From Alphaproteobacteria bacterium (lineage in GTDB: Bacteria > Pseudomonadota > Alphaproteobacteria > Sphingomonadales > Emcibacteraceae): a stretch of DNA of 10,635 bases. Shown here one piece after another: positions 1 to 6,140 of this stretch. The stretch's first letter is position 1. Every line of letters begins with the position of its first letter. The notes beneath the pieces were generated by a model. The model was not told the origin of the DNA. It did no database searches and saw only the letters and a program-made list of their open reading frames with translations. Location: positions 1-10,635 of the forward strand of contig NVTJ01000090.1 in the NCBI GenBank assembly GCA_002401545.1. The letters are read 5' to 3'. The position numbers and the translations under genes are program-made.

Positions 1-812
1 ACTTCCGGCATATGTCCGTGCAGTCTTGCCCCCATACGCACAGGTTCTATCCGCTTGGCAAGGCCGGTTTTGTCATCGGTTTCCACATAAACACCGCACA
101 GGGTCGCCGCGCCCAAAGCCGGAGTGAAACGGCCGGTTGAAATCTTGCGGGTGAAACGCTGTAAAGGCTCCGCCTTGTCCATGCCGATCACGCTGTTATA
201 ATCACCGCACATGCCCGCATCAGTCTGATAGGCAGTGCCGCCGTCCAATATCTGGGCATCGGCAGTGGGTATGTGGCTGTGAGTGCCAACCACCATCGAC
301 ACCCGGCCATCACAAAAATGCCCCATGGCCATCTTTTCCGAGGTGGCTTCACAATGAATATCCACCAGGATGAATTTCGCCACACTGCCCAGCACATATT
401 TTTTAAGTTCCGCATCCACCGCTGCGAAGGGGTCATCCAGCGCGTTCATAAAAACCTGACCCATGACATTAATGACCAACAGATTGCGGCCCCGCACATC
501 CTGCACCATAACGCTGCCCCGCCCCGGTGTTCCCACCGGAAAATTCAGCGGCCGGATCAGGCGCGGTTCCCCGGCAATATGGCTTTTGGTTTCCTTCTGG
601 TCCCACACATGATTGCCCGTGCTGATGACATCAACTCCGACGTCAAAAAATTCCTTGCATATTTTGGACGTGATGCCAAAGCCCGCAGCGGCATTCTCAC
701 CATTGATGACAACAAAATCCAGTTTCAGCTTTTTACGCAGCTCCGGAATTTTCTCCATGGCAAGCGTGCGCCCGGAGCGGCCGACAATGTCACCTAAATA
801 TAATAATCTCAC
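1..812 (-). CDS. YmdB-family (TIGR00282-type) metallophosphoesterase, 3' end off window
   Basis: The minus-strand frame from a GTG codon at 812-810 encodes 270 residues and is still open at base 1. Since the family is usually about 265-275 residues, only the last few residues are missing. It begins MRLLYLGDIVGRSGR and carries the binuclear metal-site motifs of the calcineurin-like YmdB family: D8 in GDIVG, GEN at 38-40, GNHVWD at 66-71, DIHCEATSEK at 151-160 and GTHSHIPTAD at 176-185. The ligands D8, E39, N40, N67, H153, H178 and H180 are all present, so it should be active. Bacillus YmdB hydrolyses 2',3'-cyclic nucleotides; the role in Proteobacteria is not settled. The GTG start overlaps the fau stop as GTGA, so translation is probably coupled. 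It is a cytosolic enzyme by the absence of a signal peptide. Confidence 0.93.
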   Translation of the reverse strand, partial: MRLLYLGDIVGRSGRTLAMEKIPELRKKLKLDFVVINGENAAAGFGITSKICKEFFDVGVDVISTGNHVWDQKETKSHIAGEPRLIRPLNFPVGTPGRGSVMVQDVRGRNLLVINVMGQVFMNALDDPFAAVDAELKKYVLGSVAKFILVDIHCEATSEKMAMGHFCDGRVSMVVGTHSHIPTADAQILDGGTAYQTDAGMCGDYNSVIGMDKAEPLQRFTRKISTGRFTPALGAATLCGVYVETDDKTGLAKRIEPVRMGARLHGHMPE

Positions 813-1414
813 GGCCTGTAGACTTTCTTTTCTGTGACAATAATGTCAAGGGACTGATCATATTCATTTGTGGGCACATGATCGCTTTTCTGTCCGTCAA
901 AAGCAATGCCAATGGCGGTAAAGACGTGACCTTTTTCCCGGTAAAGCTTCAGGGTACGGTCGTAAAATCCCCCGCCATACCCCAACCGCCGCCCCCTTTC
1001 ATCAAAGCTGAGCAACGGCAGTAGAATAATGTCCGGCATAACATATAACCGGTCCGATTTAGGCTCTCTGGTACCATAAGGCTCGTCTTTCAACGCCTCA
1101 GTCATATCCCATTCCCGAAAGCCAAGATGCCGGTTTTTACCATTCATAACCGGCAGCGCAGGGCGGCACTGGATTGCATTCAGGGCCTTAAGGATAAAAA
1201 GACAGTCGACTTCGGTATGGATTGGCATGTAGCCTGCGACAATATGCGGCTCATTGGAGCTGGCCCTGATGCCGCGCTGAACGTCACCGGCAACTTCAGG
1301 CAGCCTCAGGATATGCGCGGCCATCCGCCGGACCGCCATGTCATCAGCCTGTGCCTGGAGATTTTTACGTATGGCCTTCATTTCCTGACGCAGGGCCATT
1401 TTCTTCTGTTTCAT
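809..1414 (-). CDS. fau: 5-formyltetrahydrofolate cyclo-ligase
   Basis: This 201-residue protein has the hallmark of the family (5,10-methenyl-THF synthetase, YgfA/MTHFS) at residues 141-153, GRRLGYGGGFYDR, preceded by IILLPLLSFDE and followed near the C-terminus by VPTNEYDQSLDIIVT. The enzyme converts 5-formyl-THF to 5,10-methenyl-THF with ATP in the cytosol, recycling a folate by-product. Length is normal for bacteria. The ATG at 1414 is preceded only by a weak TTGGA-like ribosome site; a second ATG five codons later (MALRQEMK) is a possible alternative start. The gene lies directly downstream of the 6S RNA candidate, as ygfA does in many Proteobacteria, and its TGA overlaps the GTG of the phosphodiesterase gene. 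No separate terminator is seen between the RNA and fau, so fau may be expressed by readthrough from the 6S promoter. Confidence 0.95.
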   Translation of the reverse strand: MKQKKMALRQEMKAIRKNLQAQADDMAVRRMAAHILRLPEVAGDVQRGIRASSNEPHIVAGYMPIHTEVDCLFILKALNAIQCRPALPVMNGKNRHLGFREWDMTEALKDEPYGTREPKSDRLYVMPDIILLPLLSFDERGRRLGYGGGFYDRTLKLYREKGHVFTAIGIAFDGQKSDHVPTNEYDQSLDIIVTEKKVYRP

Positions 1415-1432
1415 GAAATTCCAATATTATAT

Positions 1433-1600
1433 AAGTGGCGGAACCGTCTTTGCCGTACTTTATATATTATCCTCCGGAACCTGTTAATACAGGTGGGCGC
1501 CATATAACCGGACCACGGCCCGGACAGGGACAGCTCCCTTCGGAAAGATTATCGCCCCGGGGAGTAAGATAAACCACGCACAGGACAGAACCACCTCCCC
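1433..1600 (-). ncRNA. ssrS: 6S RNA candidate (alphaproteobacterial type)
   Basis: The minus strand between rpmF and fau folds by hand into the 6S architecture. A closing stem pairs AGGTGG (1596-1591) with CCACTT (1438-1433), CTGTC with GACGG, CTGTGC with GTACGG, TTATC with GATAA and CTCC with GGAG. A terminal arm starts with GGGCGATAA against TTAT...CGCCC and includes an AGGGAGCTGTCCCT hairpin. Between them the 3' side of the central bubble holds a perfect small hairpin, ACCTGT-ATTA-ACAGGT, following GCGCCC. 6S RNA binds the housekeeping RNA polymerase holoenzyme by mimicking an open promoter. Position immediately upstream of fau is the conserved location in Proteobacteria. The ends are estimated from the stem and from a promoter with predicted start near 1595. 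No covariance search was possible. Confidence 0.85.
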
Positions 1601-1601
1601 T

Positions 1602-1630
1602 TATGTAAGGCCAGTGAGCGCTTTCAGCAA
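1602..1630 (-). promoter_or_regulatory. sigma-70-like promoter of the 6S RNA
   Basis: On the minus strand a -35-like TTGCTG (1630-1625) is separated by 17 nt from a -10-like TACATA (1607-1602). The predicted start near 1595 coincides with the first base pairs of the 6S closing stem. The promoter lies just downstream of the rpmF terminator, so the RNA is an independent unit. Neither hexamer is perfect (4/6 matches each). Confidence 0.55.
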
Positions 1631-1667
1631 TAGCAGAATTCGTTTTTCTGATCCTCGCTTCATAATA

Positions 1668-1699
1668 TAAAAAAACCGGCGGGAATAATCCAGCCGGTT
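1668..1699 (-). terminator. Rho-independent terminator of rpmF
   Basis: On the minus strand a perfect 7-bp stem AACCGGC/GCCGGTT (1699-1693 and 1680-1674) with a 12-nt loop is followed at once by a run of seven T (to 1669). It lies 28 nt after the rpmF stop and separates rpmF from the 6S RNA. The plus strand has no corresponding T tract on the other side, so it is directional. Confidence 0.88.
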
Positions 1700-1726
1700 C
1701 TTACATTGTTTGTCTTAACTCAAAGT

Positions 1727-1912
1727 CTAGTAATTATCATTTGGCTCCAGAATCTGGCGACCCCGATATTTACCTGTGCTCAGGTCAATATGATGACGAC
1801 GGCGCAGTTCGCCGCTTTCGTTATCTTCAACATATGTATCTACGCTCAAGCTATCGTGTGAGCGACGGTTACCACGGCGGTGTGGTGATATTTTCCTTTT
1901 GGGAACTGCCAT
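1727..1912 (-). CDS. rpmF: 50S ribosomal protein L32
   Basis: The 61-residue product begins MAVPKRKISPHRRGNRRSHD, the standard L32 N-terminus, and continues with the YVED, GELRRRHH and TGKYRGRQ segments of the family. It is a structural component of the large ribosomal subunit. Length matches alphaproteobacterial L32. The frame is open upstream to 1996, but the ATG at 1912 is chosen because homology starts there and AGGAT lies 8 nt before it. No zinc-binding cysteines are present, so this is the C-minus form. It is a monocistronic unit with its own promoter (2050-2022), a leader of about 100 nt and a strong terminator. The more usual plsX-fabH or thiolase neighbours are absent within the window. 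Confidence 0.96.
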   Translation of the reverse strand: MAVPKRKISPHRRGNRRSHDSLSVDTYVEDNESGELRRRHHIDLSTGKYRGRQILEPNDNY

Positions 1913-2021
1913 TTTCTTATCCTGACTAAACATTAATACCGGGCATATTGCCACTGGTTTCAGCACTATCCCTGCCTGTGAATATAGGATACTCAAAGGC
2001 CCTGAATCTCAAAAACAGTGT

Positions 2022-2050
2022 CTTATCGTTAAATGACGCCTCATTGTCAA
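2022..2050 (-). promoter_or_regulatory. rpmF promoter
   Basis: A perfect -35 TTGACA (2050-2045, minus strand) is followed after 17 nt by GATAAG (2027-2022), a plausible -10. Predicted start is near 2015, giving an approximately 100-nt leader. It is the best promoter match upstream of L32. Confidence 0.65.
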
Positions 2051-2122
2051 GCACTTCTTCGATCTTATATTCCGGCAAATTACCAAAAAATTAAATTATA
2101 CCCCTATTATGCGGATGATGGC

Positions 2123-2150
2123 TTGCATCCTTGTTCAGGATAGGTATATT
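2123..2150 (+). promoter_or_regulatory. tRNA-Ser promoter
   Basis: TTGCAT (2123-2128) and TATATT (2145-2150) are separated by 16 nt. The -10 box lies 23 nt before the first base of the tRNA, a normal distance for a short 5' leader removed by RNase P. Confidence 0.6.
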
Positions 2151-2173
2151 GCGCCATCAATCCCATGAATTAA

Positions 2174-2263
2174 GGAGAGGTGGCCGAGTGGTTTAAGGCG
2201 CACGCTTGGAAAGCGTGTATACTAGCAATAGTATCGAGGGTTCGAATCCCTTCCTCTCCTCCA
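2174..2263 (+). tRNA. tRNA-Ser (anticodon GGA)
   Basis: The acceptor stem GGAGAGG (2174-2180) pairs perfectly with CCTCTCC (2253-2259). The D arm is GCC...GGC. The anticodon stem CACGC/GCGTG encloses TTGGAAA with anticodon GGA at 2208-2210. The long class II variable arm TACTA-GCAA-TAGTA is diagnostic of serine. The T arm carries TTCGAAT, and CCA is encoded at 2261-2263. It reads UCC and UCU codons. The discriminator base (2260) is T; E. coli serine tRNAs have G there, so this is odd. The 3' part, from 2245, is the left copy of a 21-bp direct repeat, showing the gene was the integration target and was restored by insertion. Confidence 0.97.
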
Positions 2264-2265
2264 TT
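2245..2265 (+). repeat. attL: left copy of 21-bp direct repeat in tRNA-Ser 3' end
   Basis: This covers the distal T-arm and acceptor 3' strand, CCA and two following T bases. It is identical to 6244-6264, and identity ends at 2266 (C versus T) and before 2245 (G versus T). Placement in the 3' end of a tRNA is the typical attB core for tyrosine recombinases. Confidence 0.9.
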
Positions 2266-2297
2266 CTCATACTTAACCCCTTAATTACATAACAATA

Positions 2298-2325
2298 CCC
2301 TCCACTTTTACGAGGCAAGTCCACC
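2298..2325 (-). repeat. left arm of a 28-nt imperfect inverted repeat (pair at 6038-6065)
   Basis: Read on the minus strand this is GGTGGACTT-GCC-TCGTAAAAGT-GGAGGG. The plus strand at 6038-6065 reads GGTGGACTT-ACT-TCGTAAAAGT-TGAGAG. They match at 24 of 28 positions, including uninterrupted blocks of 9 and 10. The arm lies 33 bp inside attL and about 73 bp beyond the transporter stop codon. The TGGACTT...AAAAGT pattern superficially resembles ends of IS3-family elements, but that is from memory and unverified. Confidence 0.75.
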
Positions 2326-2398
2326 CTTTAAATTCCTCCAGTTTTGGGTAGAGTCTGTCATCAGGAAACAGATAATGAAGCAACGGCCCTCTAAATAC

Positions 2399-3577
2399 TC
2401 ATGATGGCTGACGAGAGTTTTTATTCATCAAAAACAACGAAATATAAATCAAGGCCGTCGTGAGGCCGAAGCCAACGGTGACAAGAGTCAGAACAATTTT
2501 GATACTCGTCATCTCGACAACAAATGCGCTTAAAGCTGGCGAAATCGCAGACCCCACAGCCATGCACAACATGTAAAATCCAACGAGCCGACTTGTGGGT
2601 TTGGCCAGAAATAAAGTTCCGAAAGCGAGTAGAGGCTTTAGTAACCCACCCATCGAAAACCCGAGCAGCAACATTGAAAGGCCCATGCTCGCGATCGTGT
2701 CAGAGGCCCAAATACCCGTCGATATCAGCGTGGCAGCCGTTGCGGTGACAAAGATAACCCAACTGACTTTTACCCGAAAGGACAAAACAAACGTCAGTAT
2801 CTGCCCGAGCAATAATCCTAAAAAAAAGCGACTGACGATAAAACCTGATTGCGCTTCCGTGGCCTCAAAGGATTGCTCGGCGTAAGCAGGCCCCCATGAA
2901 TAGATAAATACAAAACATGTCAGATAGATGGCGATGGCAATGCCAATGAAATATGTGCCAAGCGGCCATTTCGTTTTATCAGACACCACAGGGGCATCAT
3001 CGCCGACATTTACCTCACTCGGATAGTGTGAAAAGAGAACAATAAGGACCATCAACAAACTGGCTGCCGCGGCCATGGAATAAATTATCGACCAATGCAT
3101 GCCTTGCGCGACGACTATACCGGCAATTGGCGTCACAATAAAACCAGCGGCACTATAAAACGAATCTGTTGCCAATAATGCGGATGGGCGACGCCGTTCG
3201 CTATAAGTTGATGTCAGTGTGATCGCAGCATTTGACAGCAGACACCCACAGGCTAAGCCCATCACGAAAAATACAATAGGCAACCAAAAGGCACTCGAGA
3301 TAAATCCGAGGCTCATGAGCGCCAGGATCAAAATGAACCCCGCAATGAGGACAACTTTTTTAACGCCGAGGATCGGGTTAAGAAACAAAATCAAAAAGCT
3401 TCCCACGAGCAATCCGGTGGTTACATAGCTGAACAGCGCCGTCGCATATGTTAAGCTAATCCCAAACTCATCAACCAAGGCTCCCGTGACCACGCCCAGC
3501 GGTGACAGTATTGATGATATAATAAAAAATGCCAGAAAACTAGCAAGTGAAACTTTAATCTTATTGCCCATTGTCAT
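2399..3577 (-). CDS. TsgA-like MFS transporter, candidate pseudouridine/nucleoside importer
   Basis: The protein is about 392 residues from the chosen ATG (3577) and almost entirely hydrophobic, with about 12 predicted membrane spans and a central charged loop (VNVGDDAPVVSDKTKW). It matches the E. coli TsgA layout: MTMGNKIKVSLASFL at the N-terminus, a YSERRRPSALLATDSFYSAAG segment after span 4, and KTKWPLGTYF after the central loop. TsgA itself has no firmly known substrate. The frame is open to a TTG at 3652, but that codon overlaps a TATAAT box, whereas ATG 3577 follows AGGATGAGG and aligns with TsgA; ATG 3571 is also possible. It is transcribed divergently from the kinase and psuG, which supports inner-membrane import of pseudouridine as an inference. 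The E. coli pseudouridine locus has a different type of transporter. Confidence 0.85.
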   Translation of the reverse strand: MTMGNKIKVSLASFLAFFIISSILSPLGVVTGALVDEFGISLTYATALFSYVTTGLLVGSFLILFLNPILGVKKVVLIAGFILILALMSLGFISSAFWLPIVFFVMGLACGCLLSNAAITLTSTYSERRRPSALLATDSFYSAAGFIVTPIAGIVVAQGMHWSIIYSMAAAASLLMVLIVLFSHYPSEVNVGDDAPVVSDKTKWPLGTYFIGIAIAIYLTCFVFIYSWGPAYAEQSFEATEAQSGFIVSRFFLGLLLGQILTFVLSFRVKVSWVIFVTATAATLISTGIWASDTIASMGLSMLLLGFSMGGLLKPLLAFGTLFLAKPTSRLVGFYMLCMAVGSAISPALSAFVVEMTSIKIVLTLVTVGFGLTTALIYISLFLMNKNSRQPS

Positions 3578-3651
3578 TGTCCTCATCCTAATACTTTCTT
3601 CACTTAGTCGTCGACCGTCATCATAAACGTCGAATATATTTACAGGTATCA

Positions 3652-3657
3652 ATTATA
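3652..3657 (-). promoter_or_regulatory. possible second -10 box for the MFS gene
   Basis: A perfect TATAAT (minus strand) stands 75 nt before the chosen transporter start. No convincing -35 element is found 16-18 nt upstream (best is TGATTA), so it may be an activator-dependent promoter or chance. Its overlap with the TTG of the longest open frame argues against that start. Confidence 0.3.
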
Positions 3658-3795
3658 GCGTCTTGCTCAGGCTTAATCACACCGCCGAAACCAATAGAAA
3701 GCATGGATAGAGAGGTGATCCTGCTATGTTAGACAGTTTTGCGGCTTAGTTAAGCTTTCTTATGTTGTTTAGTTTTATCCCGTTACTTTCCTTAC

Positions 3796-3812
3796 GTCTG
3801 GGGCCCCCTGAC
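3796..3812. promoter_or_regulatory. 17-bp interrupted palindrome in the divergent control region
   Basis: GTC-T-GGGG-C-CCCC-T-GAC is symmetric about 3804 apart from the two T bases facing each other. It lies 7-23 nt downstream of the predicted start of the transporter transcript, in an otherwise AT-rich stretch, so it could be an operator or a leader hairpin. The rest of the gap from 3578 to 3972 holds the two promoters and no credible gene. Confidence 0.4.
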
Positions 3813-3825
3813 TTTCGATTTTTTG

Positions 3826-3853
3826 ATTATAGACCTCGTCGGGTGGTTGTCAA
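3826..3853 (-). promoter_or_regulatory. consensus promoter for the MFS transporter
   Basis: On the minus strand TTGACA (3853-3848) and TATAAT (3831-3826) are both perfect consensus hexamers with a 16-nt spacer. The predicted start near 3819 would give a leader of about 240 nt before the transporter ATG. The -35 box coincides with a TTGTCAA element (plus strand 3847-3853) that also occurs in the kinase promoter. Confidence 0.75.
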
Positions 3854-3913
3854 TTGAAGGTGGAATACACCCCAAACAGGGGCTCAAGTTCTGACACCAC
3901 GACTTAAAAAGTT

Positions 3914-3928
3914 GTTGACATTGTCAAC
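3914..3928. promoter_or_regulatory. palindromic operator candidate overlapping the kinase -35 box
   Basis: GTTGACA-T-TGTCAAC is a perfect 7+1+7 inverted repeat. It contains the -35 hexamer of the kinase promoter, so a bound protein would block RNA polymerase. Its right half TTGTCAA recurs at 3847-3853 over the -35 box of the divergent transporter promoter. The winged-helix domain of the kinase encoded just downstream is the obvious candidate binder, but this is inference. Confidence 0.6.
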
Positions 3929-3943
3929 CCTCTAAACAATAGT
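3915..3943 (+). promoter_or_regulatory. promoter of the kinase-psuG operon
   Basis: A perfect -35 TTGACA (3915-3920) is followed after 17 nt by AATAGT (3938-3943), a 4/6 match to the -10 consensus. The predicted start near 3950 gives a leader of only about 23 nt, with GAGGG just before the ATG. Confidence 0.6.
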
Positions 3944-3972
3944 GGTTTTTTAAAACAAATGTTCTGAGGGCT

Positions 3973-5079
3973 ATGTCTAATCTGTCCAAAACAGAAAAAG
4001 CAATACTGGAGTTAATCGCAAACAATCCATACGTCGGGCAATCAGAGATTGCTGACAAGATCGGTTTTGCACGGTCCACGGTGGCGGTTCAGATCACACA
4101 GCTCGTCAGCAAGGGGTACTTGCTTGGTCGCGGTTACATTCTTCCTTCGCCACAAAAGATAACTTGCATTGGTGGGATTGCTTATAATCGCAAATATGCA
4201 CTCGATATCAGCCCTATTTTGGGAACGTCAAATCCTGCAATAAGCAGTCAAAACCACGGTGGTGTCGTTCGAAATATTGCCGAAAACCTGGCGCGTTTAG
4301 GCGTGGATGTAAGCCTTATTTCTATCGTAGGCGAGGATTATTCTGGCAAAGAATTGCTGGCATTCTTACGCAACCTCGGTGTGGATGTCAGTCAGGTTTC
4401 CGTTTCTCACAACGCGCCAACAGCTGAATATGTCGCAATTTTCGATAACGAAAATGAACTCGTATTTGGCTTGTCGAGTATGGAGATACTCGATCAGATG
4501 ACCTCCGCTAAAATAGAGCGCTCCTGGTCTCATTTAAGCTCAAGTGATTGGGTGGTTTTGGACTGCAACCTGCCAGCGGACACGATTGAAACGGTTCTGC
4601 AATTAAAACAAAAGGGGGCGTTTAAAGTCGCGGTTGATACGGTTTCCGTTTCAAAGGCAAAGAGGTTGTTCGATGACCTTTCAAACATTGATTTATTGTT
4701 CACTAATCGGGCCGAAGCGACGGCAATACTGGATTTAGATCCAACTGCTCCAGAACAGCGTTTGGAAGATATAGCGGCTTTGTTGCGTGATCGCGGGGCA
4801 AAGGGCGTCATCATCACAGATGGTGCAGCTGGGCATGTGGTGGATATGGATGAGAGCCGTTTCCGTACGCCTGCTATTCCAGTCACAGTTGCTAATGTAT
4901 CCGGAGCTGGTGATGCGTTGGTCGCAGGTCTTCTTTTCAAATTGCGTACAGGCGCGTCAATCCGCGAAAGTTCTCAAACTGGTGCATTATTGTCCGCATT
5001 GACAGTCGAATCCGTAATGGAGGTAGCGCAAGATTTAAGTGTTGATCGCCTGAATGAATATGCAGACAGCACGCTATAA
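3973..5079 (+). CDS. psuK: HTH-PfkB fusion sugar kinase, probable pseudouridine kinase
   Basis: The 368-residue protein has two parts. Residues 1 to about 55 form a winged helix-turn-helix (KTEKAILELIANNPYVGQSE, then IADKIGFARSTVAVQITQLV), and residues from about 60 onward form a PfkB/ribokinase domain. Kinase hallmarks are GGVVRN at 96-101, FTNRAEA for the nucleotide-binding region, and the C-terminal SGAGDALVAG with G311, A312, G313 and the catalytic base D314. The same fusion occurs in E. coli YeiI, whereas E. coli PsuK lacks the HTH. It should phosphorylate pseudouridine at the 5' hydroxyl, supplying PsuG, whose gene starts 22 nt downstream. The HTH suggests that it also controls its own operon. 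GAGGG ends only 2 nt before the ATG, unusually close, but no better in-frame start exists. Specificity for pseudouridine is inferred from psuG. Confidence 0.9.
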   Translation: MSNLSKTEKAILELIANNPYVGQSEIADKIGFARSTVAVQITQLVSKGYLLGRGYILPSPQKITCIGGIAYNRKYALDISPILGTSNPAISSQNHGGVVRNIAENLARLGVDVSLISIVGEDYSGKELLAFLRNLGVDVSQVSVSHNAPTAEYVAIFDNENELVFGLSSMEILDQMTSAKIERSWSHLSSSDWVVLDCNLPADTIETVLQLKQKGAFKVAVDTVSVSKAKRLFDDLSNIDLLFTNRAEATAILDLDPTAPEQRLEDIAALLRDRGAKGVIITDGAAGHVVDMDESRFRTPAIPVTVANVSGAGDALVAGLLFKLRTGASIRESSQTGALLSALTVESVMEVAQDLSVDRLNEYADSTL

Positions 5080-5101
5080 ATAAAAAACTGAGGAATATAA
5101 A

Positions 5102-6025
5102 GTGCCCAAAAACCCGCTACCCGATTTTGTCGATATTCATAGGGATGTTTTAAGTGCTCTTAAGTGCAAACGGCCCGTCGTCGCACTTGAAAGCACAATC
5201 ATTACACATGGCATGCCATTTCCAGACAATGTAGAAATGGCATTATCCGTTGAAGCGGAAATCCGCCAACGCGGCGCAGTCCCTGCCACGATCGCCGTCA
5301 TCGAGGGCCGGCTTAAAATTGGCCTGACCGAGCAAGAGCTTCAACAATTGGCTAAAGTGGAAGGCGCCCTTAAAGTTTCACGAGCAGATGTTGCCTATGC
5401 GATTTCTCAACGTAAAACGGCCGGTACGACCGTTGCCGCGACAATGCTTGTGGCAAAGATGGCTGGCATCAAGGTGTTTGGGACAGGTGGCATTGGCGGT
5501 GTTCACAAGGGGGCTGAAACCAGCTTCGATATTTCCACAGATATGACCGAGCTTGGAAAAACAAATGTCATTGTCGTCTGTGCTGGTGCAAAGGCTATCT
5601 TGGATCTCCCCAAAACACTTGAAGTTTTGGAAACACAGGGCGTGCCAGTGGTCGGATACAAAACAGATACCCTTCCCGCCTTCTGGACGAGCAGATCGGA
5701 CCTGGATGTTCCCTTGCGGCTTGAGAGTGCCTTAGACATTTCCAAGTTTCAAAAAACACGCGATGCACTTCAATTAGAAGCTGGAATGCTGGTCGTAAAC
5801 CCAATCCCACAGGAAAATGAGATCCCCGCCAGCATTATGAAGACCTATATAGAGGTGGCCCAATCAAATGCCGACGCAGAGCATATATCCGGCAAGGAGG
5901 TTACGCCATTTTTGCTCAAGCGCATATTTGAATTGTCAGAGGGTGAAAGCCTGAAGGCAAATATTGCGCTCGTTAAGAACAATGCCAGGCTTGCTGCTGA
6001 CATAGCGTGTGAACTTCACAAATAG
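5102..6025 (+). CDS. psuG: pseudouridine-5'-phosphate glycosidase
   Basis: The 307-residue protein matches E. coli PsuG (312 residues) along its whole length, including ALESTIITHGMPFP, GAVPATIAVI, KVSRAD, GGIGGVHKGAETSFDIS, CAGAKAILDLP and a C-terminal SLKANI. Catalytic residues known from E. coli PsuG are retained: E30 (E31), K91 (K93), H135 (H137), D147 (D149), the Schiff-base lysine K164 (K166) and N287 (N289). The enzyme cleaves the C-C glycosidic bond of pseudouridine 5'-phosphate to uracil and ribose 5-phosphate in the cytosol, allowing reuse of modified RNA nucleosides. The start is GTG with GAGGAA 7 nt upstream, 22 nt after the kinase stop, so the two form an operon. The gene appears intact. 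No terminator with a T tract is seen downstream. Confidence 0.97.
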   Translation: MPKNPLPDFVDIHRDVLSALKCKRPVVALESTIITHGMPFPDNVEMALSVEAEIRQRGAVPATIAVIEGRLKIGLTEQELQQLAKVEGALKVSRADVAYAISQRKTAGTTVAATMLVAKMAGIKVFGTGGIGGVHKGAETSFDISTDMTELGKTNVIVVCAGAKAILDLPKTLEVLETQGVPVVGYKTDTLPAFWTSRSDLDVPLRLESALDISKFQKTRDALQLEAGMLVVNPIPQENEIPASIMKTYIEVAQSNADAEHISGKEVTPFLLKRIFELSEGESLKANIALVKNNARLAADIACELHK

Positions 6026-6037
6026 GAGTTTGGGGGT

Positions 6038-6065
6038 GGTGGACTTACTTCGTAAAAGTTGAGAG
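6038..6065 (+). repeat. right arm of the 28-nt imperfect inverted repeat
   Basis: This is the partner of 2298-2325 (24/28 matches, inverted). It begins 13 nt after the psuG stop. The pair therefore brackets the three cargo genes almost exactly (2298-6065, 3768 bp) while lying inside the direct repeats. Confidence 0.75.
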
Positions 6066-6081
6066 CAATCTCTGTGTTTAC

Positions 6082-6102
6082 GCAGTTTGATTTTCAAACT
6101 GC
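6082..6102. repeat. perfect 8-bp stem-loop downstream of psuG
   Basis: GCAGTTTG-ATTTT-CAAACTGC can form a perfect hairpin 57 nt after the psuG stop. Neither strand has a T tract next to it, so it is not a canonical Rho-independent terminator. It could protect the psuG mRNA 3' end or be a recombinase or accessory-protein site near attR. Confidence 0.55.
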
Positions 6103-6140
6103 AAAGGGCTTAAGTAGTCAATCGTCAATTATTAGCTCTG

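Noticed and set aside
273..797. 174-codon plus-strand open frame
   Set aside because: It is a shadow of the YmdB-family gene on the minus strand.
1727..1996. L32 extended by 28 residues to 1996
   Set aside because: Family homology and the AGGAT ribosome site both place the start at 1912; the upstream residues have no L32 similarity.
3578..3652. MFS transporter starting at TTG 3652
   Set aside because: The TTG overlaps a TATAAT box, the extra 25 residues are polar, and a good ribosome site precedes ATG 3577, which aligns with the TsgA N-terminus.
3713..3749. Tiny plus-strand ORF (MLDSFAA) after GAGGTGATCC
   Set aside because: The ribosome-site match is strong, but seven codons without a promoter or downstream partner cannot be supported.
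6082..6102. Rho-independent terminator for psuG
   Set aside because: The stem is perfect, but no T tract follows on either strand.
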